Positions 35,658-45,043 are shown, counted from the first letter of the stretch. The stretch: 64,000 nt of DNA from Stenotrophomonas sp. ASS1 (GCF_004346925.1 NZ_CP031167.1:1446001-1510000); one strand, 5' to 3'. The notes: generated by a model from the sequence alone, not told the origin. Translations and numbers: made by a program.

Positions 35658-36143
35658 TCAGCGCTCGCCCGCGTATGGATCGTCGATGCCCAGCTCGGCC
35701 AGGATTTCCCGCTCCAGCTGCTCCATCGCCTCGGCTTCCTTGTCGTCCTCGTGGTCCCAGCCGAGCAGGTGCAGCACGCCGTGCACGGTCAGATGCGCGT
35801 AATGGGCGTTGAGCGCCTTGCTCTGTTCATCGGCCTCCCGTGCCACGACCGGAGCACAGATCACCAGGTCACCCAGCAGCGGGAATTTGACGCCCTTGGG
35901 CAGGCCTTCGGGCACTTCGGCCGGGAAGCTGAGCACGTTGGTGGCGTAGTCCTTGCCGCGGTAATGGCGGTTCAGCGACTGTCCTTCCTTGGCATCGACC
36001 ACGCGGATGGCCAGATCGGCCTCGCGGATGCGGCCCTTCAATGCGGCGGCCACCCACTTGCGGAAGCTCACTGCCGCCGGCAGGCCGGCGCGCGGCAGGG
36101 CATAGCTGACGGCGACGTCCAATCGCACGGGACCACGGGTCAT
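35658..36143 (-). CDS. ybeY: Endoribonuclease YbeY, rRNA maturation factor
   Basis: 161 residues. The zinc-binding motif [11 protein letters not shown] is at about 120-130, with three His ligands, and [10 protein letters not shown] precedes it. YbeY takes part in 16S rRNA 3'-end maturation and ribosome quality control. It overlaps phoH (ybeZ) by 4 bp, which is the conserved pairing. Length and motifs are normal. Confidence 0.94.
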   Translation of the reverse strand: MTRGPVRLDVAVSYALPRAGLPAAVSFRKWVAAALKGRIREADLAIRVVDAKEGQSLNRHYRGKDYATNVLSFPAEVPEGLPKGVKFPLLGDLVICAPVVAREADEQSKALNAHYAHLTVHGVLHLLGWDHEDDKEAEAMEQLEREILAELGIDDPYAGER

Positions 36144-37126
36144 GGAGTTGCTCCAGGTTGGATCTGATGCAGGTCGCGGCGGTCGTACGCGCTCACGATG
36201 CGCGCGACCAGCGGGTGGCGGACCACGTCACGGGATTCGAAGAAGGTGAAGCTGACGCCCTCGACCTCACGCAGCACGTCGATGGCGTCGCGCAGGCCGG
36301 ACTTCACGTGCTTGGGCAGGTCGGTCTGGGTCAGGTCACCGGTGACCACCGCAGTGGAACCGTAGCCCAGGCGGGTCAGGAACATCTTCATCTGCTCGAT
36401 GGTGGTGTTCTGTGCTTCGTCCAGGATCACGAACGCATCGTTGAGCGTGCGGCCGCGCATGTAGGCCAGCGGCGCGATCTCGATGACGTTCTTCTCCAGC
36501 AGCTTGACCACCTTTTCCACGCCCATCATCTCGTACAGGGCGTCGTACAGCGGTCGCAGGTAGGGATCGACCTTCTGGCTCAGGTCGCCGGGCAGGAAGC
36601 CCAGCTTCTCGCCGGCCTCCACCGCCGGGCGCACCAGGATCAGGCGCTGCACCCGCGATTCATTCAGGGCCTCGACCGCGCTGGCCACGGCCAGGAAAGT
36701 CTTGCCGGTACCGGCCGGGCCGATGCCGAAGTTGATGTCGTGGGTGGCGATCTGGTGCAGGTAGCGGCCCTGGTTGGCGCCGCGGCCGCGCACCGTGCCG
36801 CGCTTGACCTTGATCGCAACCTCCTGCGCTTCGTAGGAGCGCTCGGCGATCTGCTCGACATTGGCCTGCGCCAGGCGCAGGTGGATGGCATGGTTGTCGA
36901 AGGTCGTTTCGCCGGCTTCGGCGTACAGCGCTTCAACCAGCTTCTGCGCCTCGACAATGGCTTCGTTGGGGCCGCTGATGCGGAACACGAAGCCACGATT
37001 TGCGATCTCCACGCCGAGCTTCAGCTCGATCTGGCGCAGGTGCCCGTCGAAGGGGCCGCACAGGTTGGCCAGTCGCTCGTTGTCTTCCGGCGACAGGGTG
37101 AAGTCTCGATGATCGATGCTTTTCAT
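36140..37126 (-). CDS. ybeZ: PhoH-like ATPase (YbeZ)
   Basis: 328 residues. An N-terminal KH-like RNA-binding part (about 30-100) precedes the PhoH ATPase with Walker [12 protein letters not shown] at about 139-149, Walker [11 protein letters not shown] near 230, and [10 protein letters not shown]. YbeZ partners YbeY in rRNA processing. The ATG at 37126 (MKSIDHRDF) is chosen; upstream codons in the open frame lie in the DnaA-box-rich gap and have no similarity. It is divergent from the exporter genes with 483 bp between the starts. Confidence 0.92.
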   Translation of the reverse strand: MKSIDHRDFTLSPEDNERLANLCGPFDGHLRQIELKLGVEIANRGFVFRISGPNEAIVEAQKLVEALYAEAGETTFDNHAIHLRLAQANVEQIAERSYEAQEVAIKVKRGTVRGRGANQGRYLHQIATHDINFGIGPAGTGKTFLAVASAVEALNESRVQRLILVRPAVEAGEKLGFLPGDLSQKVDPYLRPLYDALYEMMGVEKVVKLLEKNVIEIAPLAYMRGRTLNDAFVILDEAQNTTIEQMKMFLTRLGYGSTAVVTGDLTQTDLPKHVKSGLRDAIDVLREVEGVSFTFFESRDVVRHPLVARIVSAYDRRDLHQIQPGATP

Positions 37127-37609
37127 TGCTTGGGGTGGGGCGGACGCCTTCCACCGCAGTGTATTCAGGGAGGACAAGGGTAGCGCGCGTGCGGGGCACA
37201 CGGCCAGCAGACGGTCGATACAGCGTTTTCCACACCCGGTGTGGACGGGGCACGCGGAAACCTGTGGATAGACCTTCGCACTGCTTGTGCCACAAGGCCC
37301 ATGAGGTCCTGGTGAAAAAAGCGTCATGGTCGCCGGTCGCTACGGCAGCACTGCCACGGGTGGCCTGCGCGGGGGGCATTCATCGTGATGGCAGTGCAGG
37401 TTTCGTTGCCCGGCGAGCAACAGCGCGAGGTCGTGCCGGATTTCCACAACGGTTGTGGAATGATGCCGAATCAACCTGTGGATAGGTGGTGCGGAGCCTT
37501 GCAGCAAAAGGCTTGCCCACGCGTGGTGAAAAAACCGTCAGGGCTGATTGGAATCATTGAGGGTGCACGGGGCACATGGCACCGTGTCGCCGTCGCAGGA
37601 GGGGATGGC
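37127..37609. promoter_or_regulatory. 483-bp divergent intergenic region with DnaA-box-like sites
   Basis: No gene is supported here. Two sites TGTGGATAG (37263-37271 and 37477-37485) differ from the DnaA consensus TGTGGATAA by one base and share the 13-bp context AACCTGTGGATAG. TTTTCCACA (37226-37234) is also one mismatch from TTATCCACA. Two tight palindromes are centred on the same word: CCACACC/GGTGTGG at 37230-37244 and TTCCACAAC/GTTGTGGAA at 37442-37460. The region must also carry the promoters for phoH and the exporter operon. DnaA binding is inference. Confidence 0.45.
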
Positions 37610-38566
37610 ATGGGCATCGGCAACGGGATGCGTGGAATCGGACTGGCGGGCATCGGCCTGCTGGTGGGGTGTGGGCAGTCAACGCCGACTGCGCTGGGCA
37701 CGCTGGAGTGGGACCGGATCACGGTGCCGGCACCGGCGGCCGAAGTGATCGCCACGGTGGAGGTGCGCGAGGGCCAGCAGGTCAAGGCCGGGACCGTGCT
37801 GATGCAGCTGGACCCGGCGCGGGGAGACGCGCAGTTCGCCGCAGCGCAGGCTGATACGGCGCGTGCGCAGGCGCAGCTGGAAGAACTGCAGATCGGCCCA
37901 CGCCAGGAGCAGATCGCGCAGGCCCAGGCACAACTGGCCGCGTTGCGCGCACAGGCTGCCGAAGCAAGTGCCTATTACCGACGGGTCCAGCCGTTGGCAC
38001 AGCAGCACTTGATTGCCGCCGCTGAACTGGATCGAGCACGCGCCGCCGCCGGCAATGCCGAAGCCAGCGTGCGTGCTGCCGAGCAGGCCTGGCTGGAGCG
38101 GGTGCACGGCAGCCGTGTGCAGGATATCGCCCAGGGCCAGGCGGCCGCCGATGCCGCACGGGCACAGCAGGTGGTACAGAGCGTGAACCTGCAGAAGCTG
38201 CAGTTGCGTGCACCGCGCGACGGGGTAGTCGATGCATTGCCCTACCGGCAGGGTGACCAGGCACCGATCGGTGCGCCGCTGGCAGTGATGCTGGTCGGCG
38301 AGCGCCCCTATGCGCGCGTCTACCTGCCGCAACCGCTGCGTCTGCAGGTGAAGGTCGGGCAGGCCGCGCAGATACAGCTGGAAGGCGGCAACACCGTGCT
38401 GAAGGGGCATGTACGTGCGATCCGTAGCGAACCATCGTTCACGCCGTACTACGCACTGACCGGCGATGACGTCGAACGGCTGAGCTATCTGGCCGAGATT
38501 GAAGTGGACGGGAACAGCGACCTGCAGAAACTGCCAGCGGGTCTTCCGGTACAGGTGCGCTTCTGA
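37610..38566 (+). CDS. HlyD-type membrane fusion lipoprotein of an ABC exporter
   Basis: 318 residues. A lipoprotein signal (GLLVGC near residue 22) is followed by a biotinyl-lipoyl-like half motif (AAEVIATVEVREGQQVKAGTVLMQLD), a coiled-coil hairpin rich in Gln/Ala (about 75-190), then the second half (LRAPRDGVVDALPYRQGD). This is the periplasmic adaptor of a YbhGFSR/YhiI-type exporter. AGGAGGGG lies upstream of the ATG at 37610; earlier in-frame starts have no signal peptide. It is first of three linked genes, with the ATPase 20 bp downstream. The substrate, probably a drug or hydrophobic compound, is unknown. Confidence 0.88.
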   Translation: MGIGNGMRGIGLAGIGLLVGCGQSTPTALGTLEWDRITVPAPAAEVIATVEVREGQQVKAGTVLMQLDPARGDAQFAAAQADTARAQAQLEELQIGPRQEQIAQAQAQLAALRAQAAEASAYYRRVQPLAQQHLIAAAELDRARAAAGNAEASVRAAEQAWLERVHGSRVQDIAQGQAAADAARAQQVVQSVNLQKLQLRAPRDGVVDALPYRQGDQAPIGAPLAVMLVGERPYARVYLPQPLRLQVKVGQAAQIQLEGGNTVLKGHVRAIRSEPSFTPYYALTGDDVERLSYLAEIEVDGNSDLQKLPAGLPVQVRF

Positions 38567-38586
38567 ACACCGGTGCGGACATCGCG

Positions 38587-39510
38587 GTGCATGCGCAGGG
38601 CCTGACCCGCCGCTTCGGCGAGCTGCTGGCCGTGGACAACGTCGACCTGACCGTACCGCGCGGACAGGTATACGGTTTTCTGGGCCCGAACGGGTCTGGC
38701 AAGTCGACCACCATCCGCATGCTGTGCGGCCTGCTGGAACCCAGCGCAGGGCAGATCGAGGTGCTGGGGTTGGCGGTTCCCGAGCAGGCCGAAGCGCTGC
38801 GCCGACGCATCGGCTACATGACCCAGCGCTTCTCGTTGTACGAAGATCTGTCGGTGCGCGAGAACCTGGAGTTCCTCGCCGCCATCCAGGACCTGCCGCG
38901 CGCACAGGCCCGGCAGCGGGTCGACGAACTGCTGCAGCAATACCGGCTGCAGGACCGCCAGCCACAACTGGCTGGCACGCTCAGTGGTGGCCAGAAGCAG
39001 CGCCTGGCCCTGGCCGGTGCCGTGGTGCATTCGCCCGAACTGCTGTTCCTGGACGAGCCGACCAGTGCGGTCGATCCCGAATCGCGCCGCGATTTCTGGG
39101 AGGCCTTGTTCGAGCTGGCCGATGCCGGTACGACGGTGCTGGTGTCGACCCACTACATGGACGAGGCCGAGCGCTGCCATCGCCTGGCGATCCTCGATCG
39201 AGGCGCGCTGGTCGCCGACGGCACGCCGGCCGAACTGTGTGCACGGCTGGACGGCCGCACGCTGCAGGTCACCTCGACGCAGCCGCGCCAGGCCAGCCGC
39301 GCACTGTCTGAGCTGCCCGGCGTGCTGAGCGTGGCGCAGATCGGCACCCAGCTGCGGGTATTGTGCAGCGAGGATGTCGCGGACGCCGCCGCATTGCGGC
39401 GCGCGCTGGCCAGCGCCGATCCGCAGGCCCGCATCGAGGCGGTGGCACCGAACCTGGAAGACGTGTTCGTGGCGGCCACCCGCGGCCGCGGCCGGGAGCC
39501 GGCGGCATGA
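38587..39510 (+). CDS. ABC exporter ATP-binding protein (YbhF/CcmA-like)
   Basis: 307 residues. Walker A GPNGSGKST is at about 33-41, the Q-loop in YMTQRFSLYEDLSV, signature LSGGQKQRLALAGAVVHSP at about 131-149, and Walker B LLFLDEPTSAVD. A C-terminal extension of about 85 residues (GRTLQVTSTQPRQASR onward) is typical of multidrug ABC-2 exporters. The start is uncertain: the open frame begins with GTG at 38587 with no ribosome site, and a non-standard start (CTG at 38563) overlapping the stop of the adaptor gene cannot be excluded. It overlaps the permease gene by 4 bp. Confidence 0.88.
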   Translation: MHAQGLTRRFGELLAVDNVDLTVPRGQVYGFLGPNGSGKSTTIRMLCGLLEPSAGQIEVLGLAVPEQAEALRRRIGYMTQRFSLYEDLSVRENLEFLAAIQDLPRAQARQRVDELLQQYRLQDRQPQLAGTLSGGQKQRLALAGAVVHSPELLFLDEPTSAVDPESRRDFWEALFELADAGTTVLVSTHYMDEAERCHRLAILDRGALVADGTPAELCARLDGRTLQVTSTQPRQASRALSELPGVLSVAQIGTQLRVLCSEDVADAAALRRALASADPQARIEAVAPNLEDVFVAATRGRGREPAA

Positions 39511-40619
39511 ACCTGCGCCGCCTGTGGGCGATCATGCTCAAGGAGCTGCGGCAGCTGCGCCGCGACCGCATCACGCTGGCGATGATCGTCGGCATCCCGG
39601 TGATGCAGCTGCTGCTGTTCGGCTACGCGATCAATCTCAACCTGCGCCATCTCAACGCCGGTGTCGCCGACCAGGCCAACAGCGCGGCGTCACGCGCGCT
39701 GGTGCAGGACATGGTCGCCACCGGCGTGATCACGCCGCGCAGCGAGGCGTACACGCCCGATCAACTGATGCAGGCGCTGCGCCGTGGCGAAATCAGTGTC
39801 GGCATCGTCGTGCCGGCCGACTTCGAGCGTCGTCGCTTCGATGGACGCGAGGCGGTGCAGGTGCTGGTCGATGGCAGCGACACCGTGGTGCAGAGCGCGG
39901 CGATCCAGCTGGCGCAGGTGCCGCTGGATACGCGCCCGACCAGCAACACGCGGCCCCTGCGCGAAGGCAGCATCGCCAGTGGCCAGGTCAGCGTGACCAG
40001 CTTCTACAACCCGCAGCGGCGCTCGGCGGTGAACATCGTGCCGGGCCTGATCGGGGTGATCCTGACCATGACCCTGGTGATGTTCACGGCGGTGGCGGTG
40101 GTGCGCGAACGCGAGCGCGGCAACATGGAACTGCTGATCGCCACGCCGGTGTCGCGCAGCGAACTGATGGTGGGTAAGGTGCTGCCCTATGCAGCCATCG
40201 GTCTGCTGCAGACCACGCTGGTACTGGTGCTGGGCACCTGGCTGTTCCAGGTGCCGATCCGCGGCAGCCTGCTGGACATCTATCTGGCCGCGGTGCTGCT
40301 GGTGCTGGCCAACCTGGCGCTGGGCCTGCTGATCTCAACGCGCGCGCGCTCGCAGTTCCAGGCGATGCAGATGACGTTGTTCCTGTTCCTGCCGTCGATC
40401 CTGCTGTCGGGCTTCATGTTCCCGTTCGCCGGCATGCCACGGCCGGTGCAGTGGCTGGCCGAAGTGCTGCCGCTGACCCACTTCCTGCGCCTGGTGCGCG
40501 GCATCATGCTGCGCGGCGCCTCGCTGTGGGAGCTGTGGCACGATGCGCTGGCGCTGCTGGCCTTCATCGTGGTGATGATGACGCTGGCGATCCTGCGTTT
40601 CCGCAAGCGCCTGGATTGA
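39507..40619 (+). CDS. ABC-2 type exporter permease (YbhR/YbhS-like)
   Basis: 370 residues. One N-terminal helix (RITLAMIVGIPVMQLLLFGYAI) precedes a large periplasmic domain (about 45-170) and five C-terminal helices with the ABC-2 block FLFLPSILLSGFMFPFAGMP. The ATG overlaps the ATPase stop. Only one permease gene is present, so it would work as a homodimer, unlike E. coli YbhR/YbhS. A strong two-way terminator follows 10 bp after the stop. Confidence 0.88.
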   Translation: MNLRRLWAIMLKELRQLRRDRITLAMIVGIPVMQLLLFGYAINLNLRHLNAGVADQANSAASRALVQDMVATGVITPRSEAYTPDQLMQALRRGEISVGIVVPADFERRRFDGREAVQVLVDGSDTVVQSAAIQLAQVPLDTRPTSNTRPLREGSIASGQVSVTSFYNPQRRSAVNIVPGLIGVILTMTLVMFTAVAVVRERERGNMELLIATPVSRSELMVGKVLPYAAIGLLQTTLVLVLGTWLFQVPIRGSLLDIYLAAVLLVLANLALGLLISTRARSQFQAMQMTLFLFLPSILLSGFMFPFAGMPRPVQWLAEVLPLTHFLRLVRGIMLRGASLWELWHDALALLAFIVVMMTLAILRFRKRLD

Positions 40620-40629
40620 GGCCAACAGG

Positions 40630-40664
40630 CCGGGGTCGGATCCCCGCAGGGGCTCCGACCCCGG
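40630..40664. terminator. Bidirectional terminator-like palindrome between exporter and miaB
   Basis: An 11-bp perfect stem (40630-40640 with 40654-40664) encloses a further 4-bp stem (CCCC/GGGG). It is located between the convergent permease and miaB stops. It has no long T-run on either side, only ATTTA after the stem on the plus strand. Confidence 0.6.
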
Positions 40665-40667
40665 GAT

Positions 40668-42086
40668 TTACTCCGCTACCACCCGCGCGCGCAGCGAATT
40701 GGTCAGCGCTTCGGTGATCACCACGTCCACGAACTGGCCGATCAACCGTGCCGGCGCCGGGAAGTTCACCGAACGCATGTTCTCGGTCTTGCCGGTCAGT
40801 TCGTTCGGGTTCTTCCGCGAAGGACCTTCCACCAGCACCGTCTGCACGGTACCGACCATCTTTTCGGAAATGCCGGCAGCGTGCGCATTGATGCGTTCCT
40901 GCAGGCGCGACAGGCGCGCGTGCTTCTCGGCATCGCTGATCGTGTCCTCCAGATCCGCAGCCGGTGTACCCGGGCGACGCGAATAGATGAAGGAGAAGCT
41001 GTGGTCGAAGCCGATGTCCTCGATCAGCTTCATCGTTTTCTCGAAATCGGCATCGGTTTCGCCGGGGAAGCCGACGATGAAGTCCGAGCTGATCGAGATG
41101 TCCGGGCGCACCGCGCGCAGCTTGCGGATCTTCGACTTGAATTCCAGCGCGGTATAGCCGCGCTTCATCGCCGATAGTACGCGGTCGCTGCCGGCCTGCA
41201 CCGGCAGGTGCAGGAAGTTGGCCAGCTGCGGCACGTCGCGGAACGCATCGATCAGCGAATCGCTGAACTCCAGCGGGTGCGAGGTGGTGAAGCGGATGCG
41301 GCCGACGCCGTCGATCTCGGCGATGGTCCGGATCAGCAGGCCGAGATCGGCGAACTCGCCATCTCCATAGGGGCCGCGATAGGCATTGACGTTCTGCCCG
41401 AGCAGGTTGATCTCGCGCACGCCCTGCGCGGCCAGCTGCGCCACTTCCACCACCACGTCCTCGAACGGGCGGCTGACTTCGGTGCCGCGGGTGTAGGGCA
41501 CCACGCAGAACGAGCAGTACTTCGAGCAGCCTTCCATGATCGACACGAACGCCGAAGCGCCTTCGGCGCGCGGTTCCGGCAGGCGGTCGAACTTCTCGAT
41601 CTCGGGGAAGCTGATGTCCACCTGCGGGCGCTTCTGCTCGCGCCGTGCACGGATCAGTTCCGGCAGGCGGTGCAGGGTCTGCGGGCCGAACACCAGGTCG
41701 ACGAACGGCGCGCGCTTGATGATTGCCTCGCCTTCCTGCGAAGCGACGCAGCCGCCGACGCCGATGATGACCTCGCGGCCCTTGTTCTTCAGGCCCTTCC
41801 ATACGCCCAGCTGGCTGAATACCTTCTCCTGCGCTTTCTCGCGGATGGAGCAGGTATTGACCAGGATGACGTCGGCGTCGTCCGGGCTGTCGGTCAGTTC
41901 CAGCCCATCGCTGGCGGCAAGCACGTCGGCCATCTTGGCCGAGTCGTACTCGTTCATCTGGCAACCGTGGGTCTTGATGTACAGCTTGCCTTTCACCTGG
42001 TCGGGCTTGCGCGGACCGGCGGGCAGGGCAACGAGCGGGGTACCGCCCGGCGTGGCGGGCGGAAAGACGTCTGGCGTCCCGGTCAT
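40668..42086 (-). CDS. miaB: tRNA-2-methylthio-N6-isopentenyladenosine synthase
   Basis: A 472-residue radical-SAM methylthiotransferase that modifies A37 of tRNAs. The N-terminal UPF0004 cluster Cys residues are in [20 protein letters not shown] and GVGGCVA. The radical-SAM CxxxCxxC is in [16 protein letters not shown], and the TRAM domain is at the C-terminus ([21 protein letters not shown]). In E. coli miaB directly precedes ybeZ-ybeY-ybeX. Here the same strand order is kept, but a three-gene exporter on the other strand lies between. Length is normal apart from a 25-residue Pro-rich start. Confidence 0.95.
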   Translation of the reverse strand: MTGTPDVFPPATPGGTPLVALPAGPRKPDQVKGKLYIKTHGCQMNEYDSAKMADVLAASDGLELTDSPDDADVILVNTCSIREKAQEKVFSQLGVWKGLKNKGREVIIGVGGCVASQEGEAIIKRAPFVDLVFGPQTLHRLPELIRARREQKRPQVDISFPEIEKFDRLPEPRAEGASAFVSIMEGCSKYCSFCVVPYTRGTEVSRPFEDVVVEVAQLAAQGVREINLLGQNVNAYRGPYGDGEFADLGLLIRTIAEIDGVGRIRFTTSHPLEFSDSLIDAFRDVPQLANFLHLPVQAGSDRVLSAMKRGYTALEFKSKIRKLRAVRPDISISSDFIVGFPGETDADFEKTMKLIEDIGFDHSFSFIYSRRPGTPAADLEDTISDAEKHARLSRLQERINAHAAGISEKMVGTVQTVLVEGPSRKNPNELTGKTENMRSVNFPAPARLIGQFVDVVITEALTNSLRARVVAE

Positions 42087-42156
42087 GGCGCTTAATCCAT
42101 TCGGGTGGCGGGAAAGCGGGCAATTCTACCCGCATCCCAGCGCGCGCGCCGGCCCA

Positions 42157-42234
42157 GTAGAGCCAGGCCATGCCTGGCTGCTTTCCGTCCCGCAGGCACG
42201 GCGGGCGGGTCATCCACGCATGGCGTGGATCTAC
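42157..42234. repeat. SMAG repeat pair, inverted, two subtypes
   Basis: GTAG-headed palindromes lie at 42157-42181 (core CCAGG-CAT-CCTGG) and, reversed, at 42211-42234 (core CCACGC-CATGCGTGG type). They lie upstream of miaB and downstream of the GST gene, both minus strand. The two copies have different stems, so they fold separately. Confidence 0.8.
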
Positions 42235-42287
42235 TGGAATTCCGGGTCCGCCCCCCGGTAGCGCCCGGCCGTGCCCGTCGGCACGCC

Positions 42288-42908
42288 TCAGGCCGCTGCC
42301 AGCTCCGCATCGATCTGCCGCGAACGGTCGAAAGCGGTCATCGCACTCATCCGTGCAATGTAATCAGCCGTTGCCGGCGCCGGCTGCACCAGGCCAAAGG
42401 CGGTGGTCCAGGCCAGCGCATTGCCCCACAGCACGTCGGCGGCGCTCATCGTCTCGCCGAGCAGGTACGGCCCCTGTGCCAGCTGGGCTTCGATCACCTG
42501 CAGCACCGTCTCCGCGTCGTTGTAGGGCGACATCAGGCGCGGCGGCGGCTCGCGGTGCATTGCCTTGTCGATCATCGCCGGCTCGAAACAGGCGCCGTAG
42601 AAGGCCATCCAGCGCAGGTAGGGGCCGCGCAGGGCGTCGCCGATCGGCGGGGCCAGCCCGGCTTCCGGGTACAGGTCGGCCAGGTACAGGTAGATCGCCA
42701 CCTGTTCGGTCACCAGTGCGCCGTTGTGGACGATGGCCGGCACCTTGCCCATCGGGTTGATGGCCAGGTAGGCCGGGGCCAGGTTGGCGCCGGCCTTCAG
42801 GTCCAGCACCTGCATGCGGTAGTCGGCACCCAGCGCTTCGAGCAGGGCCACGGCGCCGCTCGAGCGTGAACGGGCGGCGTGGTACAGGGTGATCTGGCGG
42901 GATGTCAT
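42288..42908 (-). CDS. Glutathione S-transferase family protein
   Basis: 206 residues. An N-terminal thioredoxin-fold domain (ITLYHAARSRSSGAVALLEALG, NPMGKVPAIVHNGALVTEQVAIYLYLAD) has the glutathione-binding cis-Pro in KVPAI and the E/S-type contact TEQVAI. A helical C-terminal domain with ETMSAADVLWGNALAW follows. A Ser after HAAR is the likely activating residue. The start at 42908 is fixed by AAGGAG seven nt upstream. It is divergent from the WYL regulator gene with 80 bp between starts, which suggests control by it. Confidence 0.88.
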   Translation of the reverse strand: MTSRQITLYHAARSRSSGAVALLEALGADYRMQVLDLKAGANLAPAYLAINPMGKVPAIVHNGALVTEQVAIYLYLADLYPEAGLAPPIGDALRGPYLRWMAFYGACFEPAMIDKAMHREPPPRLMSPYNDAETVLQVIEAQLAQGPYLLGETMSAADVLWGNALAWTTAFGLVQPAPATADYIARMSAMTAFDRSRQIDAELAAA

Positions 42909-42988
42909 GGCATTGCTCCTTGCGGTGGGTGGTGAACTGGAGCTCATCCTGGGGCACTATTGCGGACGACTTCTGTCCTCGATCCTTC

Positions 42989-43957
42989 ATGCGCCATACC
43001 GCCCATCGACTGTTGCGCCTGATCGCCCTGCTGCAGGCCCGTCGCCAGTGGTCCGGGGCCGAGTTGGCCGAGCGCATGGGCGTGGACCGGCGCAGCATCC
43101 GCCGTGACATCGAGCGCCTGCGCGAACTGGGCTATCCGGTGCAGGCCTCATCCGGGATCGGCGGCGGCTACCAGCTGGGGGCAGGGGCACCCGTACTTCC
43201 CATGCTCTTGGATGAGGAAGAGGCGACCACCCTGGCCATCGCCCTGCGCGCGGCCTCGGCCACCGTCGCCGGCATTGACGACACGGCGCGTGGCCTGCTG
43301 TCCAAGCTCGACCCGCTGGTGCCGACCCGTCGCCGCCAGCAGGCCGGCGAGGTGCATGCAGCGACGGCCACCCTGTCCGATCTTCCGTCCACCGATGCGC
43401 GCCTGCTCGGACGGCTGGCCCAGCACTGCCGGCAGGCGTCACGGCTGGCCTTCGAATACCGCAGCGCACAGGAGGCCGTCACCCAGCGCGAGGTCGAGGC
43501 CCAGCACCTGGTCAACTACGGGCGGCGCTGGTACCTGCTGGCCTGGGATCTGGGCCGGCAGGACTGGCGCACCCTGCGCGTGGACCGGATGGGCGCGGTA
43601 CGCGAATGCTCCGAGCCGGGCATGCACCGACGCACCCCGGCACCGCCGGATGTAATGGTGCGGCAGGCAGTCAGCCAGGCCCCGTTCGCGCTGCAGGCGA
43701 TCCTGCGCCTGGCCGGCAGCCGCGCCGAGCTGGAAGGTCGCATTCTGCCCTGGTGCGGGGTGCTGGAGGCGGACGGCACCGAGCACTGCCTGCTGCGCAT
43801 GGGTGCTGAGAGCCGGGGCATGATGCTGGCGCAGATCCTGAGCCTGGACCGCGTGCCGGTGGCGCTGTGGACCACGCCGCCCGGCCTGCGTGACGAACTG
43901 GCCCAACGCCTGGCAGGGTTGGGCCAGCTGCTGGCTGTGCCGCCGGTCACAGCCTGA
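42989..43957 (+). CDS. WYL-domain transcriptional regulator (YafY type)
   Basis: 322 residues. An HTH_11 domain at the N-terminus (WSGAELAERMGVDRRSIRRDIERLRELG) is followed by the linker GIGGGYQLG, a WYL domain (about 140-210, with VNYGRRWYLLAWDLGRQDWRTLRVDR) and a WCX tail. Such proteins sense nucleotides or nucleic-acid ligands and mostly repress neighbouring genes. It is adjacent to and divergent from the GST gene, its probable target. The ATG at 42989 is chosen because the HTH starts directly after it. Confidence 0.88.
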   Translation: MRHTAHRLLRLIALLQARRQWSGAELAERMGVDRRSIRRDIERLRELGYPVQASSGIGGGYQLGAGAPVLPMLLDEEEATTLAIALRAASATVAGIDDTARGLLSKLDPLVPTRRRQQAGEVHAATATLSDLPSTDARLLGRLAQHCRQASRLAFEYRSAQEAVTQREVEAQHLVNYGRRWYLLAWDLGRQDWRTLRVDRMGAVRECSEPGMHRRTPAPPDVMVRQAVSQAPFALQAILRLAGSRAELEGRILPWCGVLEADGTEHCLLRMGAESRGMMLAQILSLDRVPVALWTTPPGLRDELAQRLAGLGQLLAVPPVTA

Positions 43958-44003
43958 GCCGCATCGCTTGGCAAGTTCCGGCGAAGCTGGGACACTCGCC
44001 GCC

Positions 44004-44924
44004 ATGAAGGGGATACTGGGGACAACGGCGATCATCATCGCTGCGCTGGCCGCTGCGCCGGCCAGCGCCGGAACCCTGTACAAGTGCCAGGGCCCTGACG
44101 GCGTCACCAGTTATGTGAGCAAGCGGGTGGCCGGTGCGCGCTGCAGCACCATCAGCTACAGCCGTGACACCCGTCCGGCGCCGCGCCCGGTAGTGGCCGC
44201 GCCCAGGCCGGCGCCGACCACGGTGGCCAGCATCGAACGCAATCCGGTGGCCGTTGCCGCCGGTGCCGCATCGCCGGCAACGCTCGCGCCCGCGTCCGTA
44301 CCCGCATCCGTACCCGCGCAGCCGGTCGCCCCGCGCGCCGGACGCATGGTCAGCGGCCAGGTCTATTCCTTCATGAAGGACGGCGTGCGCCACTACACCA
44401 GTGCGCGCCCGACCCAGGTCGCCAATCTCGGCCCGGTGCGGACCATCCGCTACAGCTTCATGGAGCGCTGCTACGCGTGCGGGGTCAATCCACGCGTGGA
44501 CTTCGGCACCGTGCGCCTGAACACCTCGGCCTTCCAGGCCGAGATCACCTCGGCCGCGCGCGAGTTCGGTGTGGAAGAGGCTGTGGTGCGCGCGATCATC
44601 CACGCCGAGTCGGCCTACAACCCGACCGCGCTCAGCCGCGCGGGTGCGCAGGGCCTGATGCAGCTGATGCCGCCGACCGCTGCCCGCTTCGGGGTCAGTG
44701 ATTCCTACGATGCCGGGCAGAACATCCGTGGCGGCGTGCAGTATCTTGCATGGCTGCTGAAACGCTTCAATGGCGACCTGACCCTGGCGGCGGCGGGCTA
44801 CAACGCCGGCGAAGGTGCGGTCGATCGCCACGGCGGCGTGCCGCCCTACAGCGAGACGCAGTACTACGTGCGCCGGGTCGGGCAGCTGGCGGAGCGTTAC
44901 CGCACCGCATTGACGCACCAGTAG
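44004..44924 (+). CDS. Exported lytic transglycosylase (SLT domain) with DUF4124-like N-terminus
   Basis: 306 residues. A signal peptide is at about 1-22 (ALAAAPASA). A DUF4124-like segment (GTLYKCQGPDGVTSYVSK) and a Pro/Ala/Val-rich linker (about 60-112) follow, then the SLT domain (about 175-300) with catalytic Glu in HAESAYNPTALSRAGAQG, LMQLMPPTAARFG and AAGYNAGEGAVDR. It cleaves peptidoglycan glycan strands to anhydro-muropeptides. The stop TAG is part of a SMAG element. The ATG at 44004 is selected by the signal peptide. Confidence 0.9.
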   Translation: MKGILGTTAIIIAALAAAPASAGTLYKCQGPDGVTSYVSKRVAGARCSTISYSRDTRPAPRPVVAAPRPAPTTVASIERNPVAVAAGAASPATLAPASVPASVPAQPVAPRAGRMVSGQVYSFMKDGVRHYTSARPTQVANLGPVRTIRYSFMERCYACGVNPRVDFGTVRLNTSAFQAEITSAAREFGVEEAVVRAIIHAESAYNPTALSRAGAQGLMQLMPPTAARFGVSDSYDAGQNIRGGVQYLAWLLKRFNGDLTLAAAGYNAGEGAVDRHGGVPPYSETQYYVRRVGQLAERYRTALTHQ

Positions 44925-44986
44925 TGTCGGCCGCTGGCCGGCAACCGCTGGGCAATGGCCGGTACCGACCGGCCGCTGGCCGGCAA
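44921..44986. repeat. SMAG pair in direct orientation; first overlaps the transglycosylase stop
   Basis: Elements at 44921-44944 and 44961-44986 have the same CGGCCGCTGGCCGGC core. The GTAG head of the first provides the TAG stop of the lytic transglycosylase. The second has GTAC in place of GTAG, so it is a decayed or variant head. Confidence 0.75.
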
Positions 44987-45013
44987 CCCCGCAATCAATG
45001 TTGTTGCAATGCG

Positions 45014-45043
45014 TTGTGTGGCGCGCGACGGTTCAGCTACACT
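45014..45043 (+). promoter_or_regulatory. Possible sigma-70 promoter of petABC
   Basis: TTGTGT (45014-45019) and TACACT (45038-45043) are separated by 18 bp and lie about 80 bp before the petA start. The match is moderate (3/6 and 4/6). No other promoter-like pair is evident in this gap. Confidence 0.35.
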
